Source of the DNA: Owenia fusiformis
Lineage: Eukaryota > Annelida > Polychaeta > Sabellida > Oweniidae
Assembly: GCA_903813345.2 (NCBI GenBank)
Contig: CAIIXF020000004.1
Coordinates: 3,243,525-3,307,524 of the forward strand
Direction of reading: 5' to 3'
Length of the DNA: 64,000 nt
Below are positions 46,043 to 57,528 of this stretch, piece by piece. Position 1 is the stretch's first letter. Each line of letters begins with the position of its first letter. Below the pieces are notes generated by a model. The model worked only from the letters and a program-made list of their open reading frames with translations. It was not told where the DNA came from and did no database searches. The position numbers and the translations under genes are program-made.

Positions 46043-46239
46043 ATTAATGTCCTGGGTCCCTCTCCAAATAAAGTAACAAAACAAGGCGTGTGCGGTTGGT
46101 TAGATGGCATAAGCTTGTCTGTTAGACTGGTCATCGCCGGGAGGGGTGTGAGTGTAGACACCGCGATCCCCGGGGTTACGATGGCCAGTCTAAGACGCTG
46201 CGTTTTAATAAAACCCATTGACGCAACTCGACAGCCCCC
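46043..46239 (+). repeat. 197-bp direct repeat, copy 2
   Basis: Near-identical to 43815-44011 and in the same orientation, 2,228 bases apart. Both end in GACAGCCCCC, and the flanks differ on both outer sides. They could be two insertions of one short element or the two ends of one retroelement-like unit. Confidence 0.7.
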
Positions 46240-49200
46240 AAACCGCCAAACCGGTTAAGTCAAAGCTGTATTCCGAATGGCGTCATTTTTTATAATTCAA
46301 ATTAGCACAGAATAAATATTAGTAATTTCGACTGTCAGAGGCGTTGAAAATGTGATTTTTCGTGATGACATACGATGTATGTACGGAAACATAACCAAAT
46401 CAGTCACTAAGGGTGACTAATACTACAAAACTAATACAAGCTGATTCGTTAATAGAAGGTTTCCGGCGTATCTCGCGGGATCTTAATGTGAGAGAGGAGA
46501 ATTAGTTTGATAATACCAGGAATTACTTTATCTTAAGAGTGCCATTTCAATCAATAAAGAAAAAACAGTCTGTAAATAAAATGCTTTGCTGATTTCCCAT
46601 CCAAATATGGTATACTGTGACAATGTAGAACCATATATGGTAAAACTCAAACTGAATTCATATTTCCCCAAAATATGGTAAAATGCCAGTTGGTATTTTT
46701 TATATAAATATCAACCACAGTCGTATTTCAACATCAGAAATTTCGTAATCCAATCTGTATGTATTTAAAACCCAGAGCTTAGTATGTGCACCAAACGAAA
46801 TTAGCGATCATAATCATTTGGCAAGATGTATTTGAATCAGAATGAAATATTACGCTAAAAGCACGGGCGCTTGATACAGTATTACTGAAATCTCCCCCCT
46901 CTTCGAATTCATACCCCAAAGGCACTAAAACACGGTGTCTTTTTTTGGCAATCCATGTAGCTAGAAGGGTAAGGGGGTCGTGGTGGTCTACCACATTTTC
47001 GTTTCTAAAAGTCGAATTGTCGAATTTGTAACCGATGGATATTTTTTAGAAATATAGCAACAATATGCGTGTCAATACTTCCACGATAATGGACACATAG
47101 AAAATTTAGAATTCTGTTTTGCTAAACAGTAAACATTGGACTGACTAAAAATTAGTATACAAAATGATAGCACATATACACTTTCTCTTGCTACACTTCA
47201 AAATCTTGACGACTGTCTGCTTTATGCATCTATAAGTTGCCTTTCTTCACTCTTAACATTTAAAACATGACTTTTAGACATTTCTTTCGAGAGTGATTAC
47301 ATCTTGCAGTTTCCTGAGAATGAGCACATTGAAAAGAACAAAAAGAGTGTCTCATCAGTGGTATTACCCTTTAAAGGAAGTATTAAACGCTTAATTCAGA
47401 ATAATGAGCCATTAGATTGAAGACACCCTATTTTTCAAGTCTCTTAACACCCATTCCAAGGCTAAGATCGATATAAAACAGATAGACCGGTACATTTTAG
47501 CGAGACTATAGCGCGCACGCGCAACTTGCATTTTCATCTCTTACAATCTTATATATAAAATATGAAAAAAGATTGAACACCTATATGTAGATGTCTTATT
47601 AATTGTGACCGTCAAGGAAGATTCCGCATAGCATGCAGATGGATATTCACTTTTTTAAATATTCTAAAATTACTTTTTACTTCAAGACATTAATGATTTA
47701 AATTGAGATTTTTTGGACTTTTAAGAAATAAGTATACCATAGAATATTGTTGAATTCGAGCAAGAATAATATCGCATTGCCCAGTTGTGAGTATTTTGTT
47801 AAGTTATCATTATTGAATAAGAAACTATGTTATTTATTCACTGTCTTATTGTGCATTTAGTAATTTTCACATGGGAATTTTAATATTACCCACACATGTA
47901 TCAACTTGGTGTCTCATAAGCCGGCATCGGCTAGGAGCAATGTTTTTTAAAAAAAGTGTTTTAAATGTATTTTAATATTATTGCTTGTGACACAAAAATA
48001 AACTATATTAAACTTAAACTTTATTAAACTAGAATTACTAGTCAGAAACGTTAAGAAGTGTAGGTTTGGACATTTATTTCAAATCCAAACTCCATTGCCT
48101 TAAAAGCTACTTTGGAGGGTATTGTGTCAACCTAGAAATATAAAATTGTGCAAAACACATACATATTTTAGTTGTGAAATAAAAGTGTTGCAAAGCGGTG
48201 ATAATAACAAGGGCCAATTTCAAAATTACTAAGTCGACAATCCATAAAATATCTTGATCGAAGTGAACGCGACAGGCTGTAATCAGGTTTATAAGCTCAT
48301 CAATAGCAGTAGCTGTTTAAATTGGTCGGTCAAAGGTTAGTTAGCATTCGCGAATTCAATTGCCTACTGACGGCTGACGGATTAACCTACTATTTTATGA
48401 CCAGCTCATTTAGATAGGAATACTAACTGCAACCTATATATTCATATTAAATGAATGAATAGTAAAAGGGTATAATTGGTAATAATACAGAGGTTAAGCT
48501 TGCATATAAAATCAGAACGAAAACGTATAACGTGTTGGGCACGCATGGTTGTTTCGTTTAAATTCCCGTTCAGCTTCAGTGTTCATGATTAAAATAGTGG
48601 AAGTTAATCGCAAGTACATATACGGAAGTGGATTTTCTCAAGACATTGTCAGCTTAACCTCTCTACTGAGACAATTATGTAACCTTCAAAAACAAGTTTA
48701 GGTCCACTCCCTCCCCCATCATCCAGTAGCCTTTATGAGAAACAGATCTTAATCTCAAACAACACTCACCCTATCGCCCTTCTAAATTAGAAATAATACT
48801 AAAGCTCGAAGTTATTTCCTCAAGCCACATTGAGACTGCATTTTATGAGTTATCCAACGTGATATATAGCTAAACACCTATGTTTACTGTTGTTAGGATT
48901 GATGTCCAGTTGATTATCTACCATTATTACCAAATATATTAGTATAAGAACACTATTAAGACCGGACAATCGAGGCTAAACCAGAATATTTATTACAAGA
49001 ACCCCATTAGGACGGGGCAATTGAGGACATACCTGGAATACCCTTCATAAGACGGGCAGTTAAGGCTATACAAAGGACCTCTTCAAAAGAAAGCCCCGTT
49101 AACGCTTTTGCATGAGAGGTTAATTCCTTTGATCTATACCAGTGTATAAGTCTTACCAAGGGGGGGGGGGGGTGGAGCCCCAGAGCTTTAGCGATGACTG

Positions 49201-49936
49201 ACATAATACGTCTCTTGCGTACCACCTTCGTTTGCGCAAATTCTCACCAGTTAATTTTCGAACATAGCGCGTCGTCGAGATGTTTTAATCGATGTAAACT
49301 TCTTTATCTTGATGTGAAAAATTAAGCTATGGTATTGGCTTATACGCCAGGAATCAACATTATATTATTCGAAGCGTTATTAGAAAATTTTGAATCCGCC
49401 ATTTTTGTTAATCGATTTGGACCAATCAGAGGTGAATGTCATCTCAATACAGGTTTACATTATAAGCGTATGTCATCTTTGAACTCTGATGTTAATCCCC
49501 CTCTCAGTCTTACCGAATCATGTCGACGATAATTCTGCTATCTAATAGAATTACCGTGATATGCATTTTAAATTATTGTGTATACATAAACTCTTTTAGT
49601 AGTTATAACCCCTTCATTTTTTATTCAGATAGTTTGATAACTGATGTTCAGATAGGAGCTAAAACATGTGTATAGTAAAAACTTATGCGGTCGAGGTATA
49701 CTGGCCAGAATAGGCGCTTTCCAGTTAATATAGCTTTGCAGGGGCGTTCAAAGAATTTTGCAAATGATATGGGTTTGGGGAGTGGGTTCGGCTACATCTA
49801 AATCAGTCTTCAGAATTATAGCTTGAGCTTCAGGTCTAGCTTCCTTACCTTTAATGACCGACCAGACTTCATAATTCCTCTTTCCTACGAGTTACTTTAA
49901 GTCACCACTAAGTGTCACGCAGAATATGGCAGATAT
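46240..49936. other. intron 2: no gene recognised
   Basis: AT-rich DNA. About 48345-48395 (TTAGCATTCGCGAATTCAAT, then GACGGCTGACGGATTAACCT) is a third copy of the terminal block seen at 3898 and 6721. A 13-base G run lies at about 49161. TTAAACTTAAACTTTATTAA near 48010 looks like a decayed retroposon tail. Short frames have no recognisable content. Confidence 0.4.
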
Positions 49937-50128
49937 TCATGGTTGCGCGGTATTTGTGATACGGGTGAATATGCCATACTCACCTGCAGTATATGGCATA
50001 TTCTGCAGGTGAATATGGCATATTCCGCAGTGAATATGCGATACATTGATTACAGCGAATACCCTATAATCGCCTGCGGAATATGTCATACTCACTTGCG
50101 GAATATGCAACATACCGCAAAGTATCAT
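49937..50128. repeat. cluster of direct and inverted 20-24 base units (GGAATATGSCATA)
   Basis: Units such as GGTGAATATGCCATACTCAC, CCTGCAGTATATGGCATATT, CTGCAGGTGAATATGGCATA, CCTGCGGAATATGTCATACT and TTGCGGAATATGCAACATAC alternate in both orientations around GCAGG or GCGG cores. Open frames on both strands here are repeat artefacts. Confidence 0.7.
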
Positions 50129-50551
50129 AAATATGTAAATCTCGATTGCAAATTCAACTATTCATTGATACTTGTGATTCTATAGCTTTTGAGTTCGATC
50201 TTTGTCGACTGTAGAATTGGTTAAAATTTGATTAACACGTCGATTCCATAAAAGAACATCAATGAAATTACCACTGGGGTATGTTTTTCAATGGTATTAT
50301 TTGATATATTCAATGCACCGCCCTGTTGATTCATTAATCATTATAATAATTAATAAACTTTTACTTGTTCGTTCTATCGATGCAATTGCCAATTGCGTAC
50401 TTCCGTGTCACGTTCTCATTGGTTAGTGTGTATGCCAAATCCCTAGGGAAAGTTTTGACTGGCTCAAAAATCAACCAAACGCACGCCTCATCCCTTCGAT
50501 CGCACATGCTTTGTCTCTTATTGTTAACAGTCATCCTCCTAAGCAGGTGTC
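50129..50551. other. intron 2: nothing recognised
   Basis: No supported feature before the foldback element. Confidence 0.4.
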
Positions 50552-50556
50552 TAGGG

Positions 50557-51093
50557 CACTGGTGATCCACTCGATTACGCTGGTTACCAAAACGAACCGT
50601 TTTGGTAACAAAATGTCGGAACATCGAAGATACGATTTTTCTCGTTTCCTTATTTTACACGTTGTAGGCAGAATTCCCACGACATTTTTTGACACAAACG
50701 TATATCAGTATCATATGTTTAAGAAATTGTACATATTTGGGAACAAATAGTTCAGAAGACAACAGAATCGTCGATTTACTTCCTCACTTAAGTTACAAAA
50801 ACGGTTTCGGTTAAAAGTGCAGATCTTAACTGTTTTTCGAAAAACCGTTTATGTAACTTAAGTAAGGAAGTAAATCGACGATTCTGTTGTCTTCTGAGCT
50901 ATTTTTTTCACAAACATGTACATTTCCTAAAACATATGATACTGATGCACGTTCTGAGAAAAAAACGTCGTGGGGATTCTGCCTACAACGCGTGAAATAA
51001 GGAAAAAAGAAAAATCGTGCCTTCGACGTTCCGACATTTTGTTACCAAAACGGTTCGTTTTGGTAACCAGCGTAATCGAGTGGATCACCAGTG
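50557..51093. mobile_element. foldback element, 537 bp, near-perfect palindrome with TAGGG flanks
   Basis: It starts CACTGGTGATCCACTCGATT and ends AATCGAGTGGATCACCAGTG. The arms pair along almost their whole length (GGTTACCAAAACGAACCGTT, ATGTCGGAACATCGAAG, TGTAGGCAGAATTCCCACGA, AGACAACAGAATCGTCGATT and TTCCTCACTTAAGTTAC, each with an inverse). TAGGG is present on both sides (50552-50556, 51094-51098). The interior short frames are arm mirror images. It is less diverged than the copy at 37030-37488. Confidence 0.85.
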
Positions 51094-51098
51094 TAGGG

Positions 51099-52225
51099 TA
51101 AAAAGAAAGAATATGTTCTGGATTTTGAAGGCCTGTGATCGGAGGATGGCTAACAGTTAACCCAGGTAGAGATCAACCATCACTGTACATTACTGTTCCG
51201 TGTCACCTCTTTTTCAGTGCATCACAAGAATAAAGGTCAATATTATGTGTAATCATTCTTCGAGAACGGTTCCCTAGTGTGAAGTTATTTGTGAATGTAT
51301 ACATGGAGACGTTATTTATTCCGGCGTTCATATCCAATGTAGAACTACAGTCGTAGTTGCCACAATGAAGCATAATGCAAAAACACGTACGTAGAGGTAT
51401 CATACTGGTCTAGAAGATGTAAATAATGACTTTTCGATTGTCTTTCCTCTGATTTTATTGTGATTGCTCGATTCGTAAATGTAATTCCGATCATTTGGGT
51501 AGTGCACTCTGGGACTGTATATCACGAAACAGCCTTGCAAATTAAATATTTGTTTTGAAGTTTTGAAGTGCCTTTTTCAGTTCCTTATTCAAAAACTCCA
51601 TGGCCAACCTTTCTGTTGGCCTTTTCATTTTGCGCTACCATTTTGAAAAGAGGAACTATGTATCGGCCCTGAGTATCTAACGTGTCGGTTAATGATATAA
51701 TCATGCGAGATCACATATCTTCAGATTGCAAAATGTATGTAACTAATCAGAGACATATATAACGTTTTATATATCTCTAAACTAATAGAGTTGTTTTAGA
51801 GGCTTTTTTACATACAGCTGAATAGTCTCGTGTGATTTCAAGAGCACTAAAATTAGAAATTGCTGTGAACTAGTTTATTAACTGATATTGTAAATGTCAC
51901 ACGTGTATATGTTATCGTCAAAGTGTAGTGCTGTTTTAGAACTGTTTTTTTTTAGCTCAATGTGATTTGAAGAACGTTGAAATGAGAGACACATCTGACT
52001 AATACTGCTGGGGAAACATCGGAGCTAATCATTCTTGTTTGATATGTAAATATTTATTCAGTCGTAAGTTTCGCATTTTTCATTTTCAGAGGAAATGAAT
52101 CATTTTTCGTGTCTTATCTTTTTTTAGCAAATCCTTGACACAGGATCATTTTGTGCATTAGTCTAGTCTGGGAATACGTGTCATTCTCCCTAAAACGACT
52201 TGAATAAGTCATGATTCATTGAACC
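51099..52225. other. intron 2: nothing recognised
   Basis: No exon, RNA gene or repeat was supported. Confidence 0.4.
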
Positions 52226-52490
52226 CATAGGCGTAACCAGGGGGAGGGGGATGCGATGGGTGCGATCATCCCCCCGCCATAACCAATAAAAATAGAACCA
52301 TGAGATAGAAGAAGAGAGAGTTTTAAAATGCTTTTTTATTTTTAAGTTTCTAGCTCAATTTTGAAGGAAGTTTTTGTAAAATATTCAAAACAAATCTTTA
52401 ATTTTTTGGGCTTGCTTAAGCCACGATCTGGAAACCGATTTTTTGGGCAATCGCACCTCCATAACTGAAAGCTGGCTATACGCCCCTGCC
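52226..52490. mobile_element. element related to the 5025-5837 foldback
   Basis: ATAGGCGTAACCAGGGGGAG and GATGCGATGGGTGCGATC, then TTTTAAAATGCTTTTTTATT and TAGCTCAATTTTGAAGGAAG, match the inner arm of the element at 5531-5720. The right side ends GCTGGCTATACGCCCCTG, an imperfect inverse of the left terminus. Short and non-coding. Confidence 0.55.
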
Positions 52491-53164
52491 CCCTTATCTA
52501 CCTCCACATCAGGGTCTCGTAATGAATATATTCGAATAAGTATAATGTACCAATCAATTTTCTGATTACCTGTTCCTGAGTTTATACTAAAACTAAGAAA
52601 GCAATTCTAACAGTGTGTTACTTTACGATGTATCTATGGTCTATCCCAAAATTCTTTGCCAAAGATCTAGATATAACTCATATATTATAAATTTGTTGCT
52701 ATATCAGCGCTAGATGCCCAAGCAGGGGGGATTTCCCAAAGGTGAGCATTGATTTTGGCAAGTTAAATAACCGATTTTATAAACAGGTGTCATGAGCCAT
52801 TGGAATTGATCTAGAAGAACGATCGTTTTATGAGTATTCTCTACAAGTTTGGATCGAGTAACTTAAATAGTATTACCGGAAATGATGATGTTAGACTGAT
52901 GTTAAATCTCCACGATTTCAACTTTTACTTTGCGCATGCGCGGCTCTGGGAGAGCACGTGCTCATGATTGTTCACATGATCATATCCTGCAATTTGATCG
53001 GAATTTATATACTGATTGGCGTGCGATTTAAATAAATGATGTTCATGAACACGAAAGAATACGAAATAATTATGGGAGCTACTCACTTCTTCTGATGCCC
53101 AAGTAAGGTTACCCTGAAGAGCTAAATATTTATCAAACACTTATTTTCGTACTTTTATTTTCAG
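52491..53164. other. end of intron 2
   Basis: AT-rich sequence ending in the exon 3 acceptor TACTTTTATTTTCAG. No repeat recognised. Confidence 0.5.
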
Positions 53165-53379
53165 AACTGGAATCCTTCATGCATAAACCTGGCGTATCTT
53201 ATTACGAGTTTATGTATCCTCTGGCGATGTCCCTTGCGTCTAGCTTCGAAGGGGAGCATGGTTACGTCCGATATATGGCACAGGCAACCTTGGAGATGCC
53301 CGATGAGCCCGATCTACATATAAAGAAAGGATTTACTGTTCTAAGTGTACTGGATCTAAATGAGGAGAAGAATGTGAAG
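53165..53379 (+). CDS. arrestin domain-containing protein, exon 3
   Basis: The exon opens in phase 1 and encodes the second half of the arrestin N domain. It reads LESFMHKPGVSYYEFMYPLA, MSLASSFEGEHGYVRYMAQA, TLEMPDEPDLHIKKGFTVLS, VLDLNEEKNVK. The core F-x-(x)-P-L-A-x-S-L-x-x-S-F-E-G-x-H-G-x-V-R-Y is the best conserved stretch of the alpha-arrestin N domain. KKGFTVLSVLDLN matches the K-x-F-T-V-x-x-x-x-D-x-N strand that closes it. The 5' splice site is GTGAAG/GTATGT. A transposon begins 11 bases beyond the exon end. Confidence 0.93.
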
Positions 53380-53390
53380 GTATGTGCATG

Positions 53391-53622
53391 CAGGGGCGGA
53401 TCCAGGAACCAACAAGGGGGGGGGGGGGGGCCCAAATTTCAGGTCATAGAAAAAAAATTTTGGGCCCCTAAAATCCAAAAGTGGGCCCAAATTTTGAAAT
53501 TTTGAGGCCCATTTTCTCCAAAATTTGACCTGAGATTAAAAAATAAGGCCTTAAAAGGCCCAGTAATGACCAAAAAGGCCGACTTTTTGGGGCCTGAAGC
53601 CCCCCCCCCTAATCCGCCAGTG
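53391..53622. mobile_element. hAT-like MITE immediately after exon 3
   Basis: The left end is CAGGGGCGGATCCAGGAACC. The right end is TAATCCGCCAGTG, the inverse of CACTGGCGGATTA. The interior is GGGCCC-rich and repetitive (AATTTTGGGCCCCTAAAATC, AAAAGGCCCAGTAATGACCA). GCATG lies directly on both sides, a 5-base match rather than the 8 expected for hAT, so the superfamily is tentative. A second copy in opposite orientation is at 54164-54482. Confidence 0.7.
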
Positions 53623-53636
53623 GCATGTATGTATTA

Positions 53637-53705
53637 AACAATTTATTGTCAATTGAATCATGGGCTTTCAACTAGAAAGCCCATGATTGAATTCATTTGA
53701 CAATT
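53637..53705. repeat. short hairpin (CATGGGCTTTC / GAAAGCCCATG)
   Basis: TTGTCAATTGAATCATGGGC and TTTC are mirrored after four bases by GAAAGCCCATGATTGAATTC, ATTTGACAA. The stem is about 27 bases with one bulge. A similar ATTGAAAGCCCATGATAT occurs near 4936. Confidence 0.6.
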
Positions 53706-54163
53706 CAAAATATCATTTCTAATGAATCATGCGTTCTTAAAAAATATTTTGCTTGTACTTGACAGATTTCTTCAAAAGTACTAAAGTTACAGTCAGGTCT
53801 TCAAAGATGGTAATAGTATTTAATTAAGAAATCTCTCCCAATTTAATATCACACAAACCGAGTTGCCAAATTTATACCATAATGAATATTCGAAACATTT
53901 TGGTGAGTTTTCATGTTTTCATGTTCGGTCGTTAGGGGTACAGAAAACGTTTGTGCCTAGCCCTGCGGGATGTATTCGACGATATTACCCTGCTCTTCAG
54001 TCTATATTTCTTAAATATGTGATTATCCACGGGTGTAAATGTTCAAAAATGTCCAGTCCCCCCCCAAAAAAATATTATATATAACATGTAAAATGTTTTC
54101 ATGGAATGAATTAATCAACTTTGGTGATTTTGACGAGAACGTATGTCAAGGAATAATGCAAGC
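53706..54163. other. intron 3: nothing recognised
   Basis: No feature supported. Confidence 0.4.
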
Positions 54164-54482
54164 CCACTGGCGGATCTGGGGGGGGGGGGGGCAGGGGCCC
54201 GCCCCCCCCCCGGGTGGGCCCAGAAAAAAAAATTAGGCCCAAAAAGATTTTTGAGCCAAAAAAGGCCTTGTGGCCCTAAAAATGGGCCTTTTTGGTCATA
54301 AATGGGCCTTCTAAGGCCTTGCTTTTTAATTTTAGGCCAAATTTTGAAGAAAATGGGCCTCAAAATCTGGGCCCACATTTTGGTTTTAGGGGCACAAAAA
54401 AATTTTCCGCGCATGCGCGGAAGTTTTTTTTCAGACCAGAAGTTTGGCCCCCCCCCCTTGTTGGTTCCTAGATCCGCCCCTG
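54164..54482. mobile_element. second hAT-like MITE copy, inverted
   Basis: CACTGGCGGATCTGGGG at the left and CCTAGATCCGCCCCTG at the right match the termini of 53391-53622 in opposite orientation. The interior has the same GGGCC-rich words (AAATGGGCCTTTTTGGTCAT, AAAATCTGGGCCCACATTTT), partly inverted. Runs of G and C reach 10 to 15 bases. No clear target duplication was seen. Confidence 0.7.
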
Positions 54483-54837
54483 CTCAGACTGAAGTGCTTA
54501 AATAATATATTTTATATTCTTTAGTGTATCATGACAGTAATCAGCATGAAAATGAAAAATGGGCAAAATAAAACTACGCCCAACTAATCATGCTTTACTG
54601 AAAACGACTAACCGCTGTGACGTAATGGGAAGTCATTTGTCTTCATAAAATTACTGTTTTTATTTTATTTTGACATGTTCATTGATCATAATTCATTTAT
54701 AATTTGTATCGGTTTAGTTTGAAAGAAAAAGTACAAAAATAATTTAGCAGCTGCCATAACCAAGTAATAATATGCGAGTTGATAATTATTTTACCTCAGA
54801 AATTACATTATATATACATACGTACAATATAAATAAG
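54483..54837. other. intron 3: nothing recognised
   Basis: AT-rich spacer. Confidence 0.4.
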
Positions 54838-55215
54838 GGATATGTACTGGGATGTTTTGGATATGGGATATATTTGGAATGTAGATGTGCATATCTCACG
54901 AGGGATGAACCCAATATCCAAACCGACCGTACATAACTGCTTTATCCTATACCAAGTAGAGTTTTCTCATTTTCTTTCAATTTTTTTTATTTTTTCTATT
55001 TTTCACATTTTTCCATTTTTTATTATTTTTTCTATTTTTTTCTTTCAATTTTTTATTTTTTTACACATTTTTTCTTTTTTTCAAAATTTTTTTCGAAGCG
55101 CGGGAAGATATGCCCTGGAGCGGGAGATATGGCGGGAGATATGGAGGTTCAGGATATGGAAACCTCAAAATCAGGATACGGGATATATCTTACATACTTA
55201 TCTCCCAAAAACTCT
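54838..55215. mobile_element. second copy of the TGTACTGGGA-terminus MITE
   Basis: ATGTACTGGGATGTTTTGGA starts the copy. CGAGGGATGAACCCAATATC, ACCGACCGTACATAACTGC, a 130-base T-rich stretch and GCCCTGGAGCGGGAGATATG follow in the order seen at 16725-17045. The right end is less conserved. The 129-codon frame here is driven by the T-rich tract (Phe/Ile-rich) and is not a gene. Confidence 0.65.
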
Positions 55216-57120
55216 ACTTGGCATAGGATAAATTACCGTATCTATATTTATGAATTGGTGGAATTGTTAGTTATGCATATTAAACTCATATCGAGCATTC
55301 TCTCATCATAGATCCACAGGTAAAATATATTCCATACTAGAAGTAATTAAAGCCTTGGTTGAATGGTAATGAATTGTTTACTGGCGTGTACCTATCCAAA
55401 CTGAAATGTTGCCGTGGATGTTTTCATCGTCGGTAGCATATAATCGAGAATTCAAGCAATATTCAGTCTATTGTGCTTATTCCCCGATGAGGCATTATTA
55501 TCTCGTTTAGCTAAATACTTGGATACCCTGAGTAGTGAGTTCCCTCTAGTCCCTCTGACTTTAAGTAATGATCTAAAATATTGATGTTGATAATGTCTCA
55601 ACGATGTAAACTTTGCATGGTCAATGAAAGACTGTAATTCGATGTTTAGGGTAGTGATTTTTTTTTATTTAACAATGGTAAAAATTATAAACTCCCCTTC
55701 ATAAGTTTGGCAACCTTTGCTCCCCCATTGAACTACGTGTTAAAGCCCCTTTACGTTTGAATTTGTATTTACTTAACCGGCGATGAAATAACTTATACTA
55801 TTGATGGAAACGTAATTTGACTTTATTTCCAATACCTCCAAATTTTCTAATTTTTTTCCTCAGTTACAATAGGTCGAAAATTGATGATAAATTTTTGAAA
55901 ATCGTCATCACCATGTAATCCAATGGGAAATGGTAGGTTTGCCGCAAGTCATATGACAGAATATTTAAGCATAAATGAAGTTCTTTGAAAATGAGAGGGC
56001 ACACAAAGACGACCTCTTGCAAATGGTTGTAGAAACATGTCTCTCTGGTGCCCATAAATCGGAAACAATAAATTACTAGCCAGTGTCTGAATTTTATATC
56101 ATACTCTGTCTATTACTAACCTTTCTGCCTGGAATATAAACGAACCTAATATCAGTGTTTGTTAATGCAGGAAAAATAACCACACATTTTCTCAGCTCGT
56201 TCTTTTGGTGTTGTACGTTCTTGGGAAGCCCCAGCTCTGTTTCCTTTACGATGAGGGGGGATTAAACATTCGTCCTTGTTCGCTAGATAATAATCTGTTT
56301 TTTGCCTTGTGGCTGGCACTCTTTCACAACTTTTAAGGGAACCGATCGATGATCCAAAAATATTGACTTCTAACAATTAATGATCACCTGTCACGCTAGA
56401 CTATACTAAATCATCAACGATTCATGTCGAAAAACTACTGCACTAGTACTCATGGTTTGTCACTTTTTGGAAGCAGTTTTATGATTCAATAAATTTATTC
56501 TTGATTGACATGGGCATCATTAGTGACCTCATCGATACATTATGCGAGTGGTGTAAGTCGTTTAATATAAATTAAGTTGCTGTTGTAAGAGCCACCGATA
56601 TCGCTTGCCTTGGTCAAAATAGTTCTAAGAATCCTAGGTTTCGATTTTCAGAAAGAGGTTCCTGACATTATTAGTTGATAATTTGATAAAACTGAAAGGA
56701 AAGGAGCTTTATTGAAATAAGATAACTAAATAATATTTTTTATAGGTTTTTGCATTACGTGCTGTATTGTCGTTGTGGATGTTTTCGGAAAGGCCGAGGC
56801 AAAGAGTCAGAAATATTCTTCATTGAATCAACTGATGTGACTCAATGTACATGGACATTAAACAAAACATTCTATACATACAACAAGAAATTATTTCCCT
56901 TTGGTCCCAAGGGAACCATATACTATGCCCTGAACGTACAATAGACTCTCAATTCAAACATGACCGTGCTCTATTCGAATTTCTCAACCAATCAGAATGC
57001 AGCATAGCCAATATAGAACGTTCTCTAATTCTCCATAGATGCACGACCATGCTCTATTCAATCTGCAATTTGCATTGTTTTAGTGACGTCACATCTCAGC
57101 TGCACATCTTGGGCTCTGTT
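55216..57120. other. intron 3: no gene recognised
   Basis: No recognised repeat or exon. Short frames on both strands lack identifiable motifs. Confidence 0.4.
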
Positions 57121-57253
57121 CGGGGATAGCTGTTCTCTTTTACTCCCTCCGTAACTACTGTAACTAGTATTTAACTATATATATAGCTATGGCTGACTTC
57201 AAGTTTGCAGTCGGTGAACTAGTCTTATTTAAGGGAGTAAAATAGAACAGCCC
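57121..57253. mobile_element. short MITE with GCTGTTCTNTTTTACTCCCT termini
   Basis: GATAGCTGTTCTCTTTTACT with CCCT at the left faces AAGGGAGTAAAATAGAACAG with CCC at the right. It is about 130 bases with an AT-rich interior. Non-coding. Confidence 0.6.
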
Positions 57254-57359
57254 AAACAAATTCTAAAATTTTTCCGGCCGACTTCAGAATCTTGACAGCA
57301 TGCGTATTCTTCCTTCATGCCCGTTCCACAGACACGGCTTTTACTAATTTTTATGTTTG

Positions 57360-57528
57360 AATCGGAATAAAGAATGATAGGCCATTCAATATGGTGAAAT
57401 TCAGCACTCGTTGGACAGAATGTTAGTACAAATGCACTCACCTTCGGTTCGTGCTTTGTACAACATTCTGTCCAACTCGTGCTGAATTTCACCATATTGA
57501 ATGGCCTATCATTATTTATTCCTTAAAC
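57360..57528. repeat. near-perfect hairpin, about 170 bp
   Basis: GAATAAAGAATGATAGGCCA, TTCAATATGGTGAAATTCAG, CACTCGTTGGACAGAATGTT and GTACAAA run into a loop of about 20 bases. They return as TTTGTACAACATTCTGTCCA, ACTCGTGCTGAATTTCACCA, TATTGAATGGCCTATCATTA. Arms of about 70 bases make this a strong stem if transcribed. It looks like a hairpin MITE. Confidence 0.8.

Noticed and set aside
43815-46239. Intact LTR retrotransposon between the 197-bp repeats
   Set aside because: No reverse transcriptase, integrase or primer-binding site is visible; the interior is other repeats.
54842-55231. 129-codon Phe/Ile-rich frame
   Set aside because: Driven by a T-rich tract inside a MITE that has a second copy at 16725-17045.
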